Part shown: positions 42,949 through 53,605 of the stretch, piece after piece
How the letters are laid out: every line of letters begins with the position of its first letter
Position numbering within the stretch: the stretch's first letter is position 1
Assembly (NCBI GenBank): GCA_014058105.1
Contig: JACGCM010002299.1
Location: forward strand, 746,001 to 810,000
Length of the DNA: 64,000 nucleotides
Origin: Kingdonia uniflora
Lineage: Eukaryota; Streptophyta; Magnoliopsida; Ranunculales; Circaeasteraceae
Reading direction: 5' to 3'
Program-made: the position numbers and the translations under genes
Notes under the pieces: model-generated
Database searches by the model: none
Told to the model about the DNA's origin: nothing
The model's input: only the letters and a program-made list of their open reading frames with translations

Positions 42949-43724
42949 TGGGAACAATGATTCGTATGTCAAGTGAGTACTCGTCTTACCCTTTAAATTG
43001 GAAGTCACCCTAAAATGAAAGGTCTAAACTCTAAGGAGTAAAAAAAAATCTAAGATTTGGATATAAAATGGATATGATGGGGGAGAAGTGTATTATCAGT
43101 AGCAAGAAATTTTGAAACTAGTACAGAAATGATATATTTTTGGCAGGAGATTTATCTATGATTCTATATGCATTACTAGGACATAGTTTATTATCCTTGT
43201 TCTCTTTTCTTTACCGAAAAATAAAAATCTTGTTCTCTTTTCTTGTCATAAATCATGTTCCTTTTTTTTTTTCTTTTTTTTCTGGTAAATATATGGTAAG
43301 TATTTCGTCACAATTTTCTTTTTGTGTGAATATGAAAAGTTTTGATTTGTTGCAAGTATTTTCGAAATGATGTTCTAGTATGAACTATCAACATTGTTGG
43401 ACCAACATGAAGTATGTTGTTTTAAATTTTGGTTTTGTTTTTCTGATAAGTTTAGGGTAAATAAATGGCCCCCAATTCAAGTTGATAGCGCTTATCTTTC
43501 TACGTCCCTCTTTCTAATTCGAAGACTTATAACTCAAAATGACACAAAATCGATGCAACAAACTTACATCACATCGAGACCTTCAGAACTGAGCAATTAC
43601 CCCGAACATTCCCCTCGAAACCATGATGAAGCTTATAATAAAGCAAAAGAAGAAGAAAGCTAAACGAAGAATAAGGAGAAACACGTTTATTTCATTATTT
43701 TCCTAATAGAAGCCTTTCTGTCGC
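42949..43724. other. Spacer between the BAHD pseudogene and SPH gene 1
   Basis: The first 170 bp match the BAHD promoter (ATGATTCGTATGTCAAGTGAG). The rest includes the 3' flank of SPH gene 1 with CGAACATTCCCCTCGAAAC at about 43602, a block shared with SPH gene 3. No other gene is seen. Confidence 0.5.
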
Positions 43725-44231
43725 TCAGTTATTCCACTTACACATGAATTGTTCTTGACCATTACGATTATCAACTTGATAAATACCATCTGTTTTAGCA
43801 AACCATTTGCAATCTCCGGTGCACCTTGACTTAGCACGATCTGTCTGATCACGTTTTTGGTCGAACACAACACAACTTCCCGTCACCCAAGAACCTTGAC
43901 GCAACCATGACATATTACACCAAAAGAGCGTTGTTCCCCAAAAATTAGTCTCGAACTTCCAAGACCAATTGCCCCCATTGCCAATCGTATGGTCACCCAG
44001 ATCATCACTTTTGGATTTACAATGGAGATTCAAATCAGGACCCAAAGAATTGGTCACAATGAGATTAACTTTTCCAGAGCCCCAATAATCTGGGTTGACA
44101 CCACGGGGGATGGGCTTGTGGCTAGCACTTGGGCTGATAACGCTTGTTTCAGTAGTCGAGCACACCCCACTATATAATGCCATACTTACCAACATCACCA
44201 AAGCAGCTCCAAAGCGCATACCAACTTCCAT
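43725..44231 (-). CDS. S-protein homologue 1 (plant self-incompatibility S1 family)
   Basis: A single-exon frame of 168 residues, a typical SPH length. SPH proteins are small secreted cysteine-rich proteins named after the stigma S-proteins of poppy, where the founding member triggers pollen rejection; most homologues have unknown roles. A signal peptide spans 1 to about 25 (GAALVMLVSMALYSGVCS). The S1 domain follows: VNLIVTNSLG.DLNLHCKSKSDDLG, WGTTLFWCNMSW, VVFDQKRD, CTGDCKWFAKTDGIYQVDN. Cysteines are at 71, 105, 137 and 141 (the four common to the family), plus C24 in the signal peptide and an extra pair, C120 and C164. TTAAATA at 44280-44286 is the TATA-like box, about 50 bp upstream. Intact. 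Confidence 0.92.
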   Translation of the reverse strand: MEVGMRFGAALVMLVSMALYSGVCSTTETSVISPSASHKPIPRGVNPDYWGSGKVNLIVTNSLGPDLNLHCKSKSDDLGDHTIGNGGNWSWKFETNFWGTTLFWCNMSWLRQGSWVTGSCVVFDQKRDQTDRAKSRCTGDCKWFAKTDGIYQVDNRNGQEQFMCKWNN

Positions 44232-44286
44232 TGTTGTTAATGATGCAAAATTTGATGCTTCAAAGAGTGTCTCACCCCCTTAAATA

Positions 44287-46690
44287 GGGGTTACGGAGTA
44301 AGTAGAGTAAAACCAATATATTTTTCTAGATTTTGTCTTAAACAAGCAGTTAGGCATGTGCCTACGCGTGCAAACGCATTATTTTTGGGATTAAGATGGG
44401 TTTTGTAATATTTTTTGAGTTGGAAACATAATGAATTACAAAGGTCTCTTTTAGATAACAATACAAATCATTTTATAATTTATAATCTATCCACATATTG
44501 TTTAAATTCTTATAATCTCATAAAATTTGAATATTCATCTTGCATTATCTCTTGGGTTATCTACTGGAGTAACAATGACATTTTTTAAGCCCATTTGAAT
44601 GCAGTGGGTCTTTTAGTATATGGGTCAAAACTGTAGCCGAGTTAAATATTGGAAGACCTACTTCAACAAAAGAATCCAATGGTTGCATGATAAAAACTTT
44701 GATGTAGAACTTGGGAAATGATTTTGAGTAGGCTCCCAAAACCTTGATCTTCACAACAAAAACTTATTATTATTATTTTTTAAATTGGCTCAAATCTCTT
44801 CATATTTCATCTTTCTCATCAAAGAAAAAGACTTCTTATTTGATGTTTCTAGAGTTAAGAGTAAGTTCTCGTTCATTTTTATTTATTTTTATGTCGTTGT
44901 TTATTGATTAACCAATGCATCAATAGTTGTTGTTTTAGGTAATTATGGAGTTACCTAGGGATGATTCTAGTGAATTCAAGTGTGCATCGAATATAATTTT
45001 TTTTATCGTAATGTAAGGAAGTTAATGATTTTAGATCGGAAGGTGCATAAGAAAAATATAAATCCGGGAGAAAATGATGATTTTCAACTATGGTTAAAGG
45101 CAGCCGAGAAATCCGTTAGCGAAAGGAAAGTTGTTGTATATGTCTTGATAAAATGAGCGAGGTGCGCTATTTATGTAAACTCAAATGTTGTCATATATTT
45201 CATATTCGATGTATTTATAATGCGTTGATTGTGGAAAAAGACAAGCCATTGAGATGCCTGATTTGCTAAGCGGAAGCAATGGACATTCTAACAATTTCAA
45301 CGGATGATTTATTTGATGAGGAAAAACATTACACGGAAATAGATTATAAGATTAAACGTCTCTATAAGACTGCCTAAATATTGGTTTGAGATTATGGGAG
45401 AACTTGATGAAATGGTGATTTGAAGCTTAAAGTTATTTCTATCTTGTTGTTAATTTGAAGGAAATTGTTACTTATTTATTTTGTTACAATGTTTCATGTA
45501 TCACAATGTCTATTCGAACAGAAGAGGCAGAACACCTTCTATTCTAATAAACCCAAAGTCTATTCGAACAGACATCGCAAACTCAGTTTTTGTGTGTTGA
45601 TTTGAAGACGTTGGTTTTGCCTCGAGTTATGTATGATGTTCCACTATTCTCCAATATTGTCATTTGTTGACAAAAACAACTTAGGCTAGAGTATGTCGAG
45701 GTTGACTCAAGCATCATCGTTTGCATATGCCTTCGTCTTTAAGAAGAGTTCTAGATGATCATCGCACTGAGAATTCCCTTAATAGGTGAGCTTAGAATTA
45801 TTTTTCTTTATTTATTTGGAAATGTGGTTTTTCATTTGAAGAAAACGTTTTTTTGAAGAAAAAAAAACTGTTTTTGACCTGGGCGCCCAACTGTCACCTA
45901 GGCCACGCCCAGGTCTTTCTGGCCTCAAATTCGTTTTTCCTTTTGTAAGATTTGGGCGCCCAACTAACCACCCAAGTCGCGCCCAATACTTCAATCTTAT
46001 ATTTTCTATTTCGAAAAACCAGTTTCTTTCGTCAGATTCACCTCGGGATTCCCATCTCTTGTGATTTTTGAAAGATGGTTATACTCACCCTCACAAAATT
46101 AAGATTTTAGGTTTCCAAGTTTCTATTGAAGAAAAACCATTGAATACTAGAATTGAACTTTTGATTCAGTTGTATTCTTTCCATAATATGTTTATCAATT
46201 GAATCATAAGTTACTGTAAGGGAAATTGCTAGAACTTCTCCTAAGCTAGCAATGGGACTTGATGATTTTGTAATCATCATCTCGTATTCAAAATTCATTA
46301 TTTATTAATTCTTGCTCTGGGGTTCTCGAGTGTGTGAAGCTTTGAGACGCAAGCATCTAAAGTGATCCACAGAGATAATTAAGACCGGAGATGACGCGAA
46401 GACTTTGGCTAGGGCTTATCGAGCAAGCAGACACTTGTGAAGTAACAAAGGCGTTTAATTCTTGTATGAACGGTTGTTTAATTGATTAGTGGATTTTTAG
46501 GGCCGGAAGTTTTCACCCATTCGTAGGTTTCCTTCGGGGTATATCTTGCGTGTCATTTAAGTTTCTCCTCCTAATATTTGTTATTACTTGTGGTAAAGTA
46601 GGTTTATGAGAACGATATTTTAAGATATAACCTATTCACCCCCTCTAGGTTAGTTAGCTAGATTGTTCAGAATTTCACTGTATTGATGTA
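44287..46690. other. Degraded LTR-element-like region, no gene
   Basis: AT-rich sequence with no supported frame. Signs of retroelement origin are the repeated TGGGCGCCCAACT block (about 45880 and 45955) and CCTATTCACCCCCTCTAGGTTAG at about 46628, a block typical of copia LTR ends. Boundaries could not be drawn. Confidence 0.4.
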
Positions 46691-46951
46691 ACAAGTCTCC
46701 CTTGGGAGACTTACGGTATTTGGTAGCCACTCTGGTTAGATCTTTTGTGAGAAATCTTTTGAGAGAAAAACCTTGAGAGACCTAAATTGGTTTGTGAGTG
46801 ATTATAACCTTGGATCATTGAATAAAACTCTCTATCTATTTCGTGTAGGCGTAAGCAATTTGTCAAACTATAGTAAATGTGTATAGTCCTTTAGTTTGTT
46901 CACCGTTAATTGGATCGAATCGGTGGCCGGCTTCTGAGGCCTGACACAACA
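46690..46951 (+). repeat. LTR 3' fragment related to the solo LTR at 58896-59370
   Basis: Shared ordered blocks with the solo LTR include AGATCTTTTGTG, GAGAGAAA, AATAAA..CTCTCT, GGATCGA and a final GGC..CAACA end. The right edge at 46951 directly precedes an SPH remnant (46960), so the LTR appears to have inserted into that gene. Confidence 0.6.
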
Positions 46952-46959
46952 CCTCACAT

Positions 46960-47016
46960 CTACCAGTACTTATACATGAGTTCCTCTCTACCACTGCCAT
47001 TATTGAGTTGATAAAC
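46960..47016 (-). pseudogene. SPH gene remnant: last 18 codons and stop
   Basis: The minus strand reads VYQLNNGSGREELMYKYW and then TAG. This aligns with the ends of SPH gene 2 (GVYRINN..ELMYKW) and SPH gene 1 (GIYQVDNRNG..FMCKWNN). The rest of the gene is gone. Like SPH gene 2 it has Tyr in place of the C-terminal Cys. Confidence 0.75.
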
Positions 47017-47139
47017 ATGTCAGTTCAATTCACTTTAGTGATTTTTGAAACCTGCGGTTGTTCTGGAGCATATTAGATCTCATGTAAAATACAGTGTCAT
47101 ATATAAAGAACATAAAAATGCTCTAGACAGAATGTAATT

Positions 47140-47225
47140 TGACACACGTTTAATTCATTATTTTCATAAACAGAGAATCCTCAAAAAGAAGCCTTTTTGT
47201 CCTTTACATTATCCGCTTATGTTCC
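47140..47225 (-). pseudogene. SPH 3'-end remnant
   Basis: The block GTTTAATTCATTATTTTC..AGAAGCCTTTTTGTC matches the 3' flank shared by SPH genes 1 and 3 (TTTCATTATTTTC..AGGCCTTTCTCTC). It is followed by a broken equivalent of the last codons. It is a trace of a deleted copy between SPH gene 2 and the remnant at 46960. Confidence 0.5.
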
Positions 47226-47432
47226 TACTCCCAATCTATTGCAGTTTAAAAATATTTTCTTGTTAATTTCTAAGAGCAGCATACCAACAATGGTTTAGCA
47301 ATTTTCTTAAGAATTATGGACTGTAAATGTCACAAAAAAAAATCCAGTGAAGAATGTAATCAGACGCAAAACAAAGATTAACATAAACACGCGTTTATTT
47401 CATTATTTTGGCATAACATCTGTCTGTCACAT

Positions 47433-47897
47433 CTACCACTTATACATGAGTTCGTACAGCTTACTGATATTATTAATTCGATAAACACCAGCTTGTTTAA
47501 CGTACCATCTGCAATCTCCCATGCACTTCCCTCCATCCCGATCTTCGTCGAAAACAGTAACACTCCCCTTGACCAAAAAACCTTGTGGATTCATCCATGC
47601 CATACTGCACCAAAAGAGCGTAGTTCCCCAATAATTAGTCTCGAAATTCCAGTTAGAAACTTGTTGGTCATCAAGCCTATGAATACCGAGATCATTGTCT
47701 TTGGATCTACAATGGATGTTCATCGCAGTACCCAATTGGTTGGTCACAATGAGATGAACTTTTCCGTGGCCCAAAAAATTTGGGTCGAGGTCACGGGGGA
47801 TGATAGCGCTCGTCTCGATAGTTGAACACACCACACCATTTAGACCCATTGTTACCAACACCACCAAAGCAACTCCAAAGCACATACGAGTTCCCAT
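47433..47897 (-). CDS. S-protein homologue 2
   Basis: A single-exon frame of 154 residues with a signal peptide (1 to about 24, CFGVALVVLVTMGLNGVVC) and an S1 domain (VHLIVTNQLGTAMNIHCRSKDNDLG, WGTTLFWCSMAW, VTVFDEDRD, CMGDCRWYVKQAGVYRINN). It keeps the four family cysteines (63, 97, 125, 129). It lacks the extra pair seen in SPH 1 and 3: the positions read SVTVFD in place of SCVVFD, and MYKW in place of MCKW. TTAAATA box at 47949-47955, about 50 bp upstream. It is 14 residues shorter than SPH 1, partly by loss of the WNN tail. Intact and probably secreted. Confidence 0.9.
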   Translation of the reverse strand: MGTRMCFGVALVVLVTMGLNGVVCSTIETSAIIPRDLDPNFLGHGKVHLIVTNQLGTAMNIHCRSKDNDLGIHRLDDQQVSNWNFETNYWGTTLFWCSMAWMNPQGFLVKGSVTVFDEDRDGGKCMGDCRWYVKQAGVYRINNISKLYELMYKW

Positions 47898-48718
47898 TGT
47901 TGTTGAGTATGCAAAGTCTGATGCTTCAAGGAAGAGCGTCTCACCTTCTTAAATAGGGAGTATCACCTATGGCTCAATCTAATTTTTTTCTTCTTCTAGA
48001 TTTGATTGTAAATATTGATATCTTATCTAGATTTTTTTTTTCTTTTCAATAAATCTCATTCTCTTATATAGATTCTATCATAAACCTTGTACCTTTTTTC
48101 CAGAAAATATAAATGATCAAGGGAAAGGATGAACAAAAGAAAGGAAATGAAAGATGCCATAAATATGTTTTTCAGACATTATACACATTGAAAGATCTCT
48201 GAACTAAATTCCACAGTTAGAGATACACCACGCTATACCTTTTTCTTTATTTTTTTGTTATGCAAGCCGGTTTTAGAGATCTGTAACCAAGCCCCGAAAG
48301 GTAGATATAAAGAAATAACTAATGGAGCTCGTTACTACATTTCCTGAACAAAGCTACTTCTAGCTCAAGAAAACTCATCATATTACGCGGAGTCCCTCCC
48401 TTCAGTATGTCCCTTAGCATTTTAGGTCCATCTTTCAGATTCCAATAAGCATAACCAAATGGTATATAAAACCGTAAATGAGTACAGACTCTGAACATTC
48501 CCCTCGAACTATGACATAATGCTTAGCATGTTGCATTTATCATCATCAACATAAAAAAACTGTAAATGAAGCTAGAGAAGCAAAAGAGAAGAAGGCAAAA
48601 AATCAAGTGAAGATCATAAATCAACGCTCAATAAAATGCAGCGAGTAACATGTTTAGTTCATTTCATTATTTTCATGGAAAATGAGTCCTCAAGATCGAA
48701 TACAGGCCTTTCTCTCAT
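47898..48718. other. Spacer between SPH genes 2 and 3
   Basis: Contains the SPH 2 promoter and the SPH 3 downstream flank. Blocks at about 48190-48420 (CATTGAAAGATCT.TGAACTAAATT, ACGCGGAGTCCCTC) recur in rearranged order at about 55280-55440, so part of this spacer was duplicated outside the present cluster. No gene seen. Confidence 0.5.
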
Positions 48719-49216
48719 TCAGTTATTCCACTTACACATGAATTGCTCTAGACCATTACGATTATCAACTTGATAAATACCATCTAGTTTAGCAATCCAT
48801 TTGCAATCTCCCATGCACCTCGACCTACCACCAAAAGATTTATCCCTTTTTTGATCGAACACAACACAACCCCCAGTGACCCAAGAACCTTGCTCATTCA
48901 ACCATGACATATTGCACCAAAAGAGCGACGTTCCCCTTAAATTAGTCTGGAATTGGAAATTATAGTTTCCCCCGTCTCCAATCTTATGATCACCCAGATC
49001 ATCGTTTTTCGATTTACAATGGATGTTCATATCATGAGCCAAGTCATTGGTTACAGAGAGATTAACTGCTCCTTTGCCAAAAACATCTGGGTCGACGCCA
49101 GTGGGGTTGAAGCTGGGGCTCATAGCGTTAGTCTCCATAGCCAAGCACACCCCACCGTTTAATCCCATTGTTATCAACACCACCAAAGCTACTCCAAAGC
49201 ACGCACGAGCTCCCAT
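48719..49216 (-). CDS. S-protein homologue 3
   Basis: A single-exon frame of 165 residues with a signal peptide (1 to about 25, CFGVALVVLITMGLNGGVC) and an S1 domain (VNLSVTNDLA.DMNIHCKSKNDDLG, SLFWCNMSW, CVVFDQKRD, CMGDCKWIAKLDGIYQVDN). Cysteines 67, 101, 134 and 138 are the family set; C117 and C161 are the extra pair shared with SPH 1. Its C-terminus (NRNGLEQFMCKWNN) differs from that of SPH 1 by one residue. TTAGATA at 49268-49274 is a weakened TATA-like box. Intact. Confidence 0.92.
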   Translation of the reverse strand: MGARACFGVALVVLITMGLNGGVCLAMETNAMSPSFNPTGVDPDVFGKGAVNLSVTNDLAHDMNIHCKSKNDDLGDHKIGDGGNYNFQFQTNLRGTSLFWCNMSWLNEQGSWVTGGCVVFDQKRDKSFGGRSRCMGDCKWIAKLDGIYQVDNRNGLEQFMCKWNN

Positions 49217-49516
49217 TGTTGTTGATGATGCAAAGTTTGATGCTTCAGGGAAGAGAGTCTCACCTCCTTAGATAGCGAGTGAGGATCACCAATGCCTCAA
49301 TGTGATATTTGTCTAGGATTTGTCATAATTCCTGATCTCTTTATCTAGATTTTTTTTTAATAAATCGCGTTCTCTTTTCTTAATATAAAGTCCGGTATCA
49401 AATCAAAAATTCAAGTAAAAATATAACGATTTTAAAAGTATTGTGGTAATTAAGAAGCATGTTAATGCACATAAAAAATTACTGTATCATTTGACATTTT
49501 TCAAAGCATGTTAATT
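49217..49516. other. SPH gene 3 upstream region
   Basis: Holds the leader and the TATA-like box of SPH 3, then AT-rich sequence up to the LINE target site. Nothing else was identified. Confidence 0.4.
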
Positions 49517-49689
49517 TTGCACCTTAACTTTTTTTTTTTTTTTTTTTTTTGCAAAAAGTTCAGTAAAATATATCCAAAAACAAATTTACAAGGTGAGGGA
49601 AAGCCAACCATGCCATACTCTAGTACATGTCACTAGGGTATAGGCATATGGGTCTCTCTACGAAAATAAAGAAATACAGAAGAAAATTA

Positions 49690-50000
49690 ATCAGGAAATC
49701 ACATCCATCAAAGTTAATTCGTTCGAACGATTCCAGAGTCGTTCGAACGACAGGAGCGAAGTCTCGTTCGAACGACCTCCAATGTCGTTCAAACGAGAAA
49801 TAGAAAAACCTAGGAAATGTCGTCTTGCTCGACAAAAAGAAAAGGCAGTTTTGAGATTAACGTGCAATTCGTTCGAACGACTTCCAAGTCCGTTCGAACG
49901 ACTTGTTGAAACTTGCATTCTAACTTGCCTTATGTATTGAAAATTTGTAATTGTTGCCAGTTCGTTCGAACGACCGCCTATGTCATTCGAATGACTTTCC
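49690..50000. repeat. Cluster of CGTTCGAACGA palindromes
   Basis: Eight copies of the palindrome TCGTTCGAACGA or close variants lie in about 280 bp (starting near 49719, 49739, 49764, 49785, 49869, 49889, 49961 and 49983). Six of them have the 11-mer CGTTCGAACGA intact. They lie in the 3' untranslated part of the LINE. Confidence 0.9.
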
Positions 50001-50193
50001 TGATTCTAAAGTACTCTGTGCAATGATCTTCGATTATCTCTAGACATTCTAGTTTGCCATTCGTTCATTCTTCCATCGGTTGGTTTGGGTAAGAGCCTCT
50101 CTGTGCAAGCTGATCTGCCGAAAAATAACATTCCCCCCACACATGGCTAAACCAAATATGCAGAATATGGGGAGTGATAAGGTCCCAAGCAGT

Positions 50194-50760
50194 TTAGAGT
50201 GCCCAAGGGATTTTGTCGTTGGTGAAGGCTTTAATAGCAGCAGCTGAATCAGATACCACCCACAAGTATCGCCACCCTTTTGTATCAGCTCTCTGAACTC
50301 CTGATATGATAGTCGTGATCTCAGCAATATAGTTCGTTGCGTGACCAATGGCTTTGCTATAGGTACCCACAACTTTACCGTTACTGTCTCTATAGATAAT
50401 CTCAATTCCTGCATTTCCTGGGTTGCCTAATGCCGAGCCATCATAACATATCTTTGTTTCATTTGGTGTTGGAAGTTCCCATAGACAACTCTCTGGGATG
50501 CTGCCCTGTCGTGATCTGCACTGAACATTTAACGCCTTTATGATCTTGAGGTCCTGTATAGTATTGTTCATAGTGTTTTTAGAGAGATGAGTCATGTCTG
50601 CAATGTCTGTAAGGATGTGCAGCTTAATTGTATGGAGAGGAAGCTTGAATCCATCGTATTTCCATTCGTTCCTTGTTTTGCAGATGTTGCTGCAAATAGA
50701 AAAGACCATGGCCACCCAAAGATCTTTTATGTAGGTATTAGATCCTTGTCCTCTTTCCAA
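50194..50760 (-). pseudogene. LINE zinc-region tail and RNase H domain
   Basis: The 188-codon frame starts with the LINE tail motif (VFSICSNICKTRNEWKYDG) and runs into RNase H: KICYDGSALGNPGNAGIEIIY (first Asp), HATNYIAEITTIISGV (Glu) and LWVVSDSAAAIKAF (second Asp). The frame shifts afterwards to 50049. Confidence 0.85.
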
Positions 50761-51488
50761 GATGGTTTTCCAGGTGTCTGTTAGTGTAATAGGAGCATAA
50801 GAGAAGAAATTGGCAGCATTCTGCCAGAGAGAGACCGCAAATGGGCATTACAGAAGAGTGTGTTTTTCTATTTCCGTAGAATTGTTGTATTGGTGGAAAA
50901 TTGAGACTAGAGAGATACCTTTCTTCATAATGGTGTCATCCATTAGAAGGAGATGGTTCAATAGATTTCATGCAAAGCCTCCCAGTCTTGGGTGAATTAC
51001 GTTATTTCAAACGTATTTCCACCGCCATGCCGTATCTTCTCTTTTACGCAGAGTTTTAAATGCATTCTTGGTTGAGAATGCCCCTCGTAGGTAGGGTTTC
51101 CATATCATAGTGTCCTGGTTATTGAGGTTACACTGGATTTGCTGAATATTTATTCCGAGTGCCAGAAGGAGGAAGCAAATATCATTAGGGAATTGCCATC
51201 CTTGTGGGTGAATAAAGTCGCTAAGCCTAGCTTTACAGTATTTCTACATATGTCTGGGCAGCTCTATATACTCCATGAGAGGGATTTCTATATCCCATGT
51301 GTCTCTCCAGAAATTTATTTTCATGGCATCTCCGATGAGCTATCCTATGTAAGGCTTCGATAGGGCAGCTCTAATTTGGATACCAGACCAGATAGTAGAG
51401 GGTTTATGATATTGAATTGGATCTCTACTCTTACTGCTGAATTTGGTTTTGATGAATTTTTCCCATTCTTCTCTTCCTTATTGAATAC

Positions 51489-51689
51489 CTAGTGAAGTTT
51501 GTAGAGCATAACGTTGTTTACTTCCCCCAGGCTTCGCACTTCTAGTCCCCCTTCCTTAATCAGTTTACAAACCTTTTCCCACTTCAATGTCACTCCTTTC
51601 CTTTTTGACGGATCCCCCGTCCAGATATAGTTCCTAAGAATATTATCCCCCTCTTTGATAATCAATCTAGGCCACTTGTAAGCTGCCAT
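51489..51689 (-). pseudogene. LINE linker between RT and zinc-binding region
   Basis: The 66-codon frame reads LRNYIWTGDPSKRKGVTLKWEKVCKL..GGLEVRSLGEVN, the usual thumb/connection segment of plant LINE ORF2 (NFIWSG..K..V.W...C.PK.EGGLGIR). The zinc-binding region that follows (51480-50800) is too broken to give a frame. Confidence 0.75.
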
Positions 51690-51977
51690 ATTATATATGG
51701 GGATACTATTGAGAACATACTTCGCTAGACTAACTCTTCCCTAAAACGAGATCATGCTTCCAGTCCAGCTGTTAGCCCTCTTTCTGATTTTTTCAATAAG
51801 CGGTATAATCGCTTGCCTTGTAACCCTCCCTTGTAGAAGTGGGATTCCCATGTATGTCTCTGGGAATTTTCCTTCCTTGAATCTAAATATCTCTGAGACA
51901 ACTCATCTTTGGGTGAGAGAAATATTGTTCATGAAAATCTTGCTTTTGGCCACACTGATCTCTTGTCAAGACGCCAA

Positions 51978-53092
51978 CTAATATTCTGTGAGTAGGAGCA
52001 TAAGCTGTCGTAGGCATTTGGTGTTTCCGTTCACAAAAAGAAAATTTTCTTCTATAAATAATAGGTAAGTAGGTCCATGCATCAACTTTGTTGATGTCAT
52101 AGGTTGAATTCTGCTGTGTTCCCTGGTCTTGTGGAGGTTGATGCTAAGGATGTCTTCTGCGATTGCAAAGAGGATTGGGGAGAGATGGTCCCCTTGCTTG
52201 AAACCCCTAGACATCTAAAAGAATCCAGATGGGCTACCGTTGACAAGGATAAAGATCATACTGCTGCTGATAATTGTTTGTATCCAAGAGTAGAATTTAT
52301 GATCAAAACCAAAAGCCCTTAAAGTGTTGATGAGGAATGTCCAGCTTAGAGTATCATATGCTTGACTGATATCAATCTTGAGATCCACATTGCCATTCTT
52401 TTTCTTAATTTTCATTTCATTCACCATTTCAGACGCCATGCAGATGTTGTTATCTATGTTGCGGTTCTTGATAAATGCACTTTGGTCTCTTGAAACGCAT
52501 CTGTCAGCAATTGGAGATAACCTCATGGCTAGAATTTTTGTAATAACTTTAAACAGAAGTTACTAAGACATATTGGCCTGTAGTGTTTAATCGATGATGG
52601 GTTTATGATTTTTGGGATCAAGACAATGATGTTAGAGTTGAATGTCAGAGTGATCATTCCATCACGAAAGAAGGAGGATATCCCTGAGTAAATATCCGTA
52701 CTCAGCGTATCCCAGTATTTACGATAAAAGGCTTCAGAGAATCCATCTGGACCGGGGGCACTGTTGCTTTCCATAGAGAACACCCCTGCCTGGATCTCTT
52801 TATCAGTAGGAACGGTTGTAAGATACGTATTTTCTTTCGCTGACACTTTCTGGGGGAGCTGTTCGAGCAGTGATAGGCTGTTCTGATTGTCTATTGCCAG
52901 GAATTTGGAGGTGTAGTATTTGACAATGTGTTCCTGGATGCGGGATTGGCTTGTAATGTCTATTCTCGTGTTGTCTTTAATTTTTGTGATAAGAGCTTTG
53001 GTGTTCCTTGCCTTTGCAGTTGCGTAAAAGTATTTTGTGTTTCTGTCTCCCGCTTGAAGCCATTTATTCCTCAATTTTTGCCTCCAGTACAC
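51978..53092 (-). pseudogene. LINE reverse transcriptase, broken
   Basis: Three consecutive frames (53092-52529, 52526-52215, 52214-51978) cover the palm and fingers. Seen are WLQAGDRNTKYFYATAKAR, SNSAPGPDGFSEAFYRKYW, VLIPKI..IKHYRPICLSN, RDQSAFIKNRNI, LKIDISQAYDTLSW and RGFKQGDHLSPILFAIAED. The active-site block normally read as (F/L)FADD is YLLFIEE here, so both catalytic Asp are gone. In-frame breaks lie near 52528 and 52214. Confidence 0.88.
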
Positions 53093-53377
53093 CTCGTCAG
53101 TGTCCTCCCATCTGTTTAGTAATTTGTTTGGGCAATGTATCTCTTTGCTATCAGGTCATTGGTGATATCGTCTTCCAATTGGATTTGGATTTGCATAACC
53201 TCTCTCTCTAGTCTCGTTTTGTCCTTTTAGTGGGTGACGGAGTTCTATCTCCACATCTTAATGTCGGCTTTAAGGCGTCGTAGTTTCAACATAAGAGAGA
53301 AAAGTGGAGCAGCGTTCATCAACGGTCCCCAACTATGTGCTACCAAGGCATCAAAACCAGGTTCTTGCACCTTAACT

Positions 53378-53540
53378 AAATCAACCATACTTGACAATGT
53401 CGAAAACACATCAGCTTTCATGGAAAATTTCCTGTCATTTCGTGACTATTGTTAAATGTCATCATTAGTTCATTGACCAAATCTGAAAACTGACACATTT
53501 TGGTACATTTCAAATCATGTTAACACTTATATGAGCATCA
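53378..53540. other. Ancestral host sequence between two LINEs
   Basis: About 160 bp between the target duplications of the leftward LINE (ends 53377) and the rightward LINE (begins 53541). No gene. Confidence 0.5.
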
Positions 53541-53605
53541 AGTAATCAATAGTCTTTTTGAAATCATATTAACTCTTATATCTGAAGGATAAAACTTTTT
53601 GGTCA

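Larger units (their letters stand above)
49530..53364 (-). mobile_element. 5'-truncated LINE, 3.8 kb, with 13-bp TSD
   Basis: The 13-base repeat TTGCACCTTAACT occurs at 49517-49529 and 53365-53377. A run of about 22 T directly inside the left copy is the poly-A tail of a minus-strand LINE. The body encodes reverse transcriptase, the zinc-binding region and RNase H. The endonuclease domain is missing. Several stops and frameshifts break ORF2. The 3' untranslated part (about 49690-50000) carries eight copies of a CGTTCGAACGA palindrome. Confidence 0.93.

Noticed and set aside
43989..44283. Plus-strand frames opposite SPH gene 1, and likewise opposite SPH 2 and 3
   Set aside because: They mirror intact, conserved SPH genes and have no features of their own.
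49690..50000. CRISPR-like array of short palindromic repeats
   Set aside because: The spacing is irregular and the units are 12-bp palindromes in a plant LINE; there are no cas genes and no uniform spacers.
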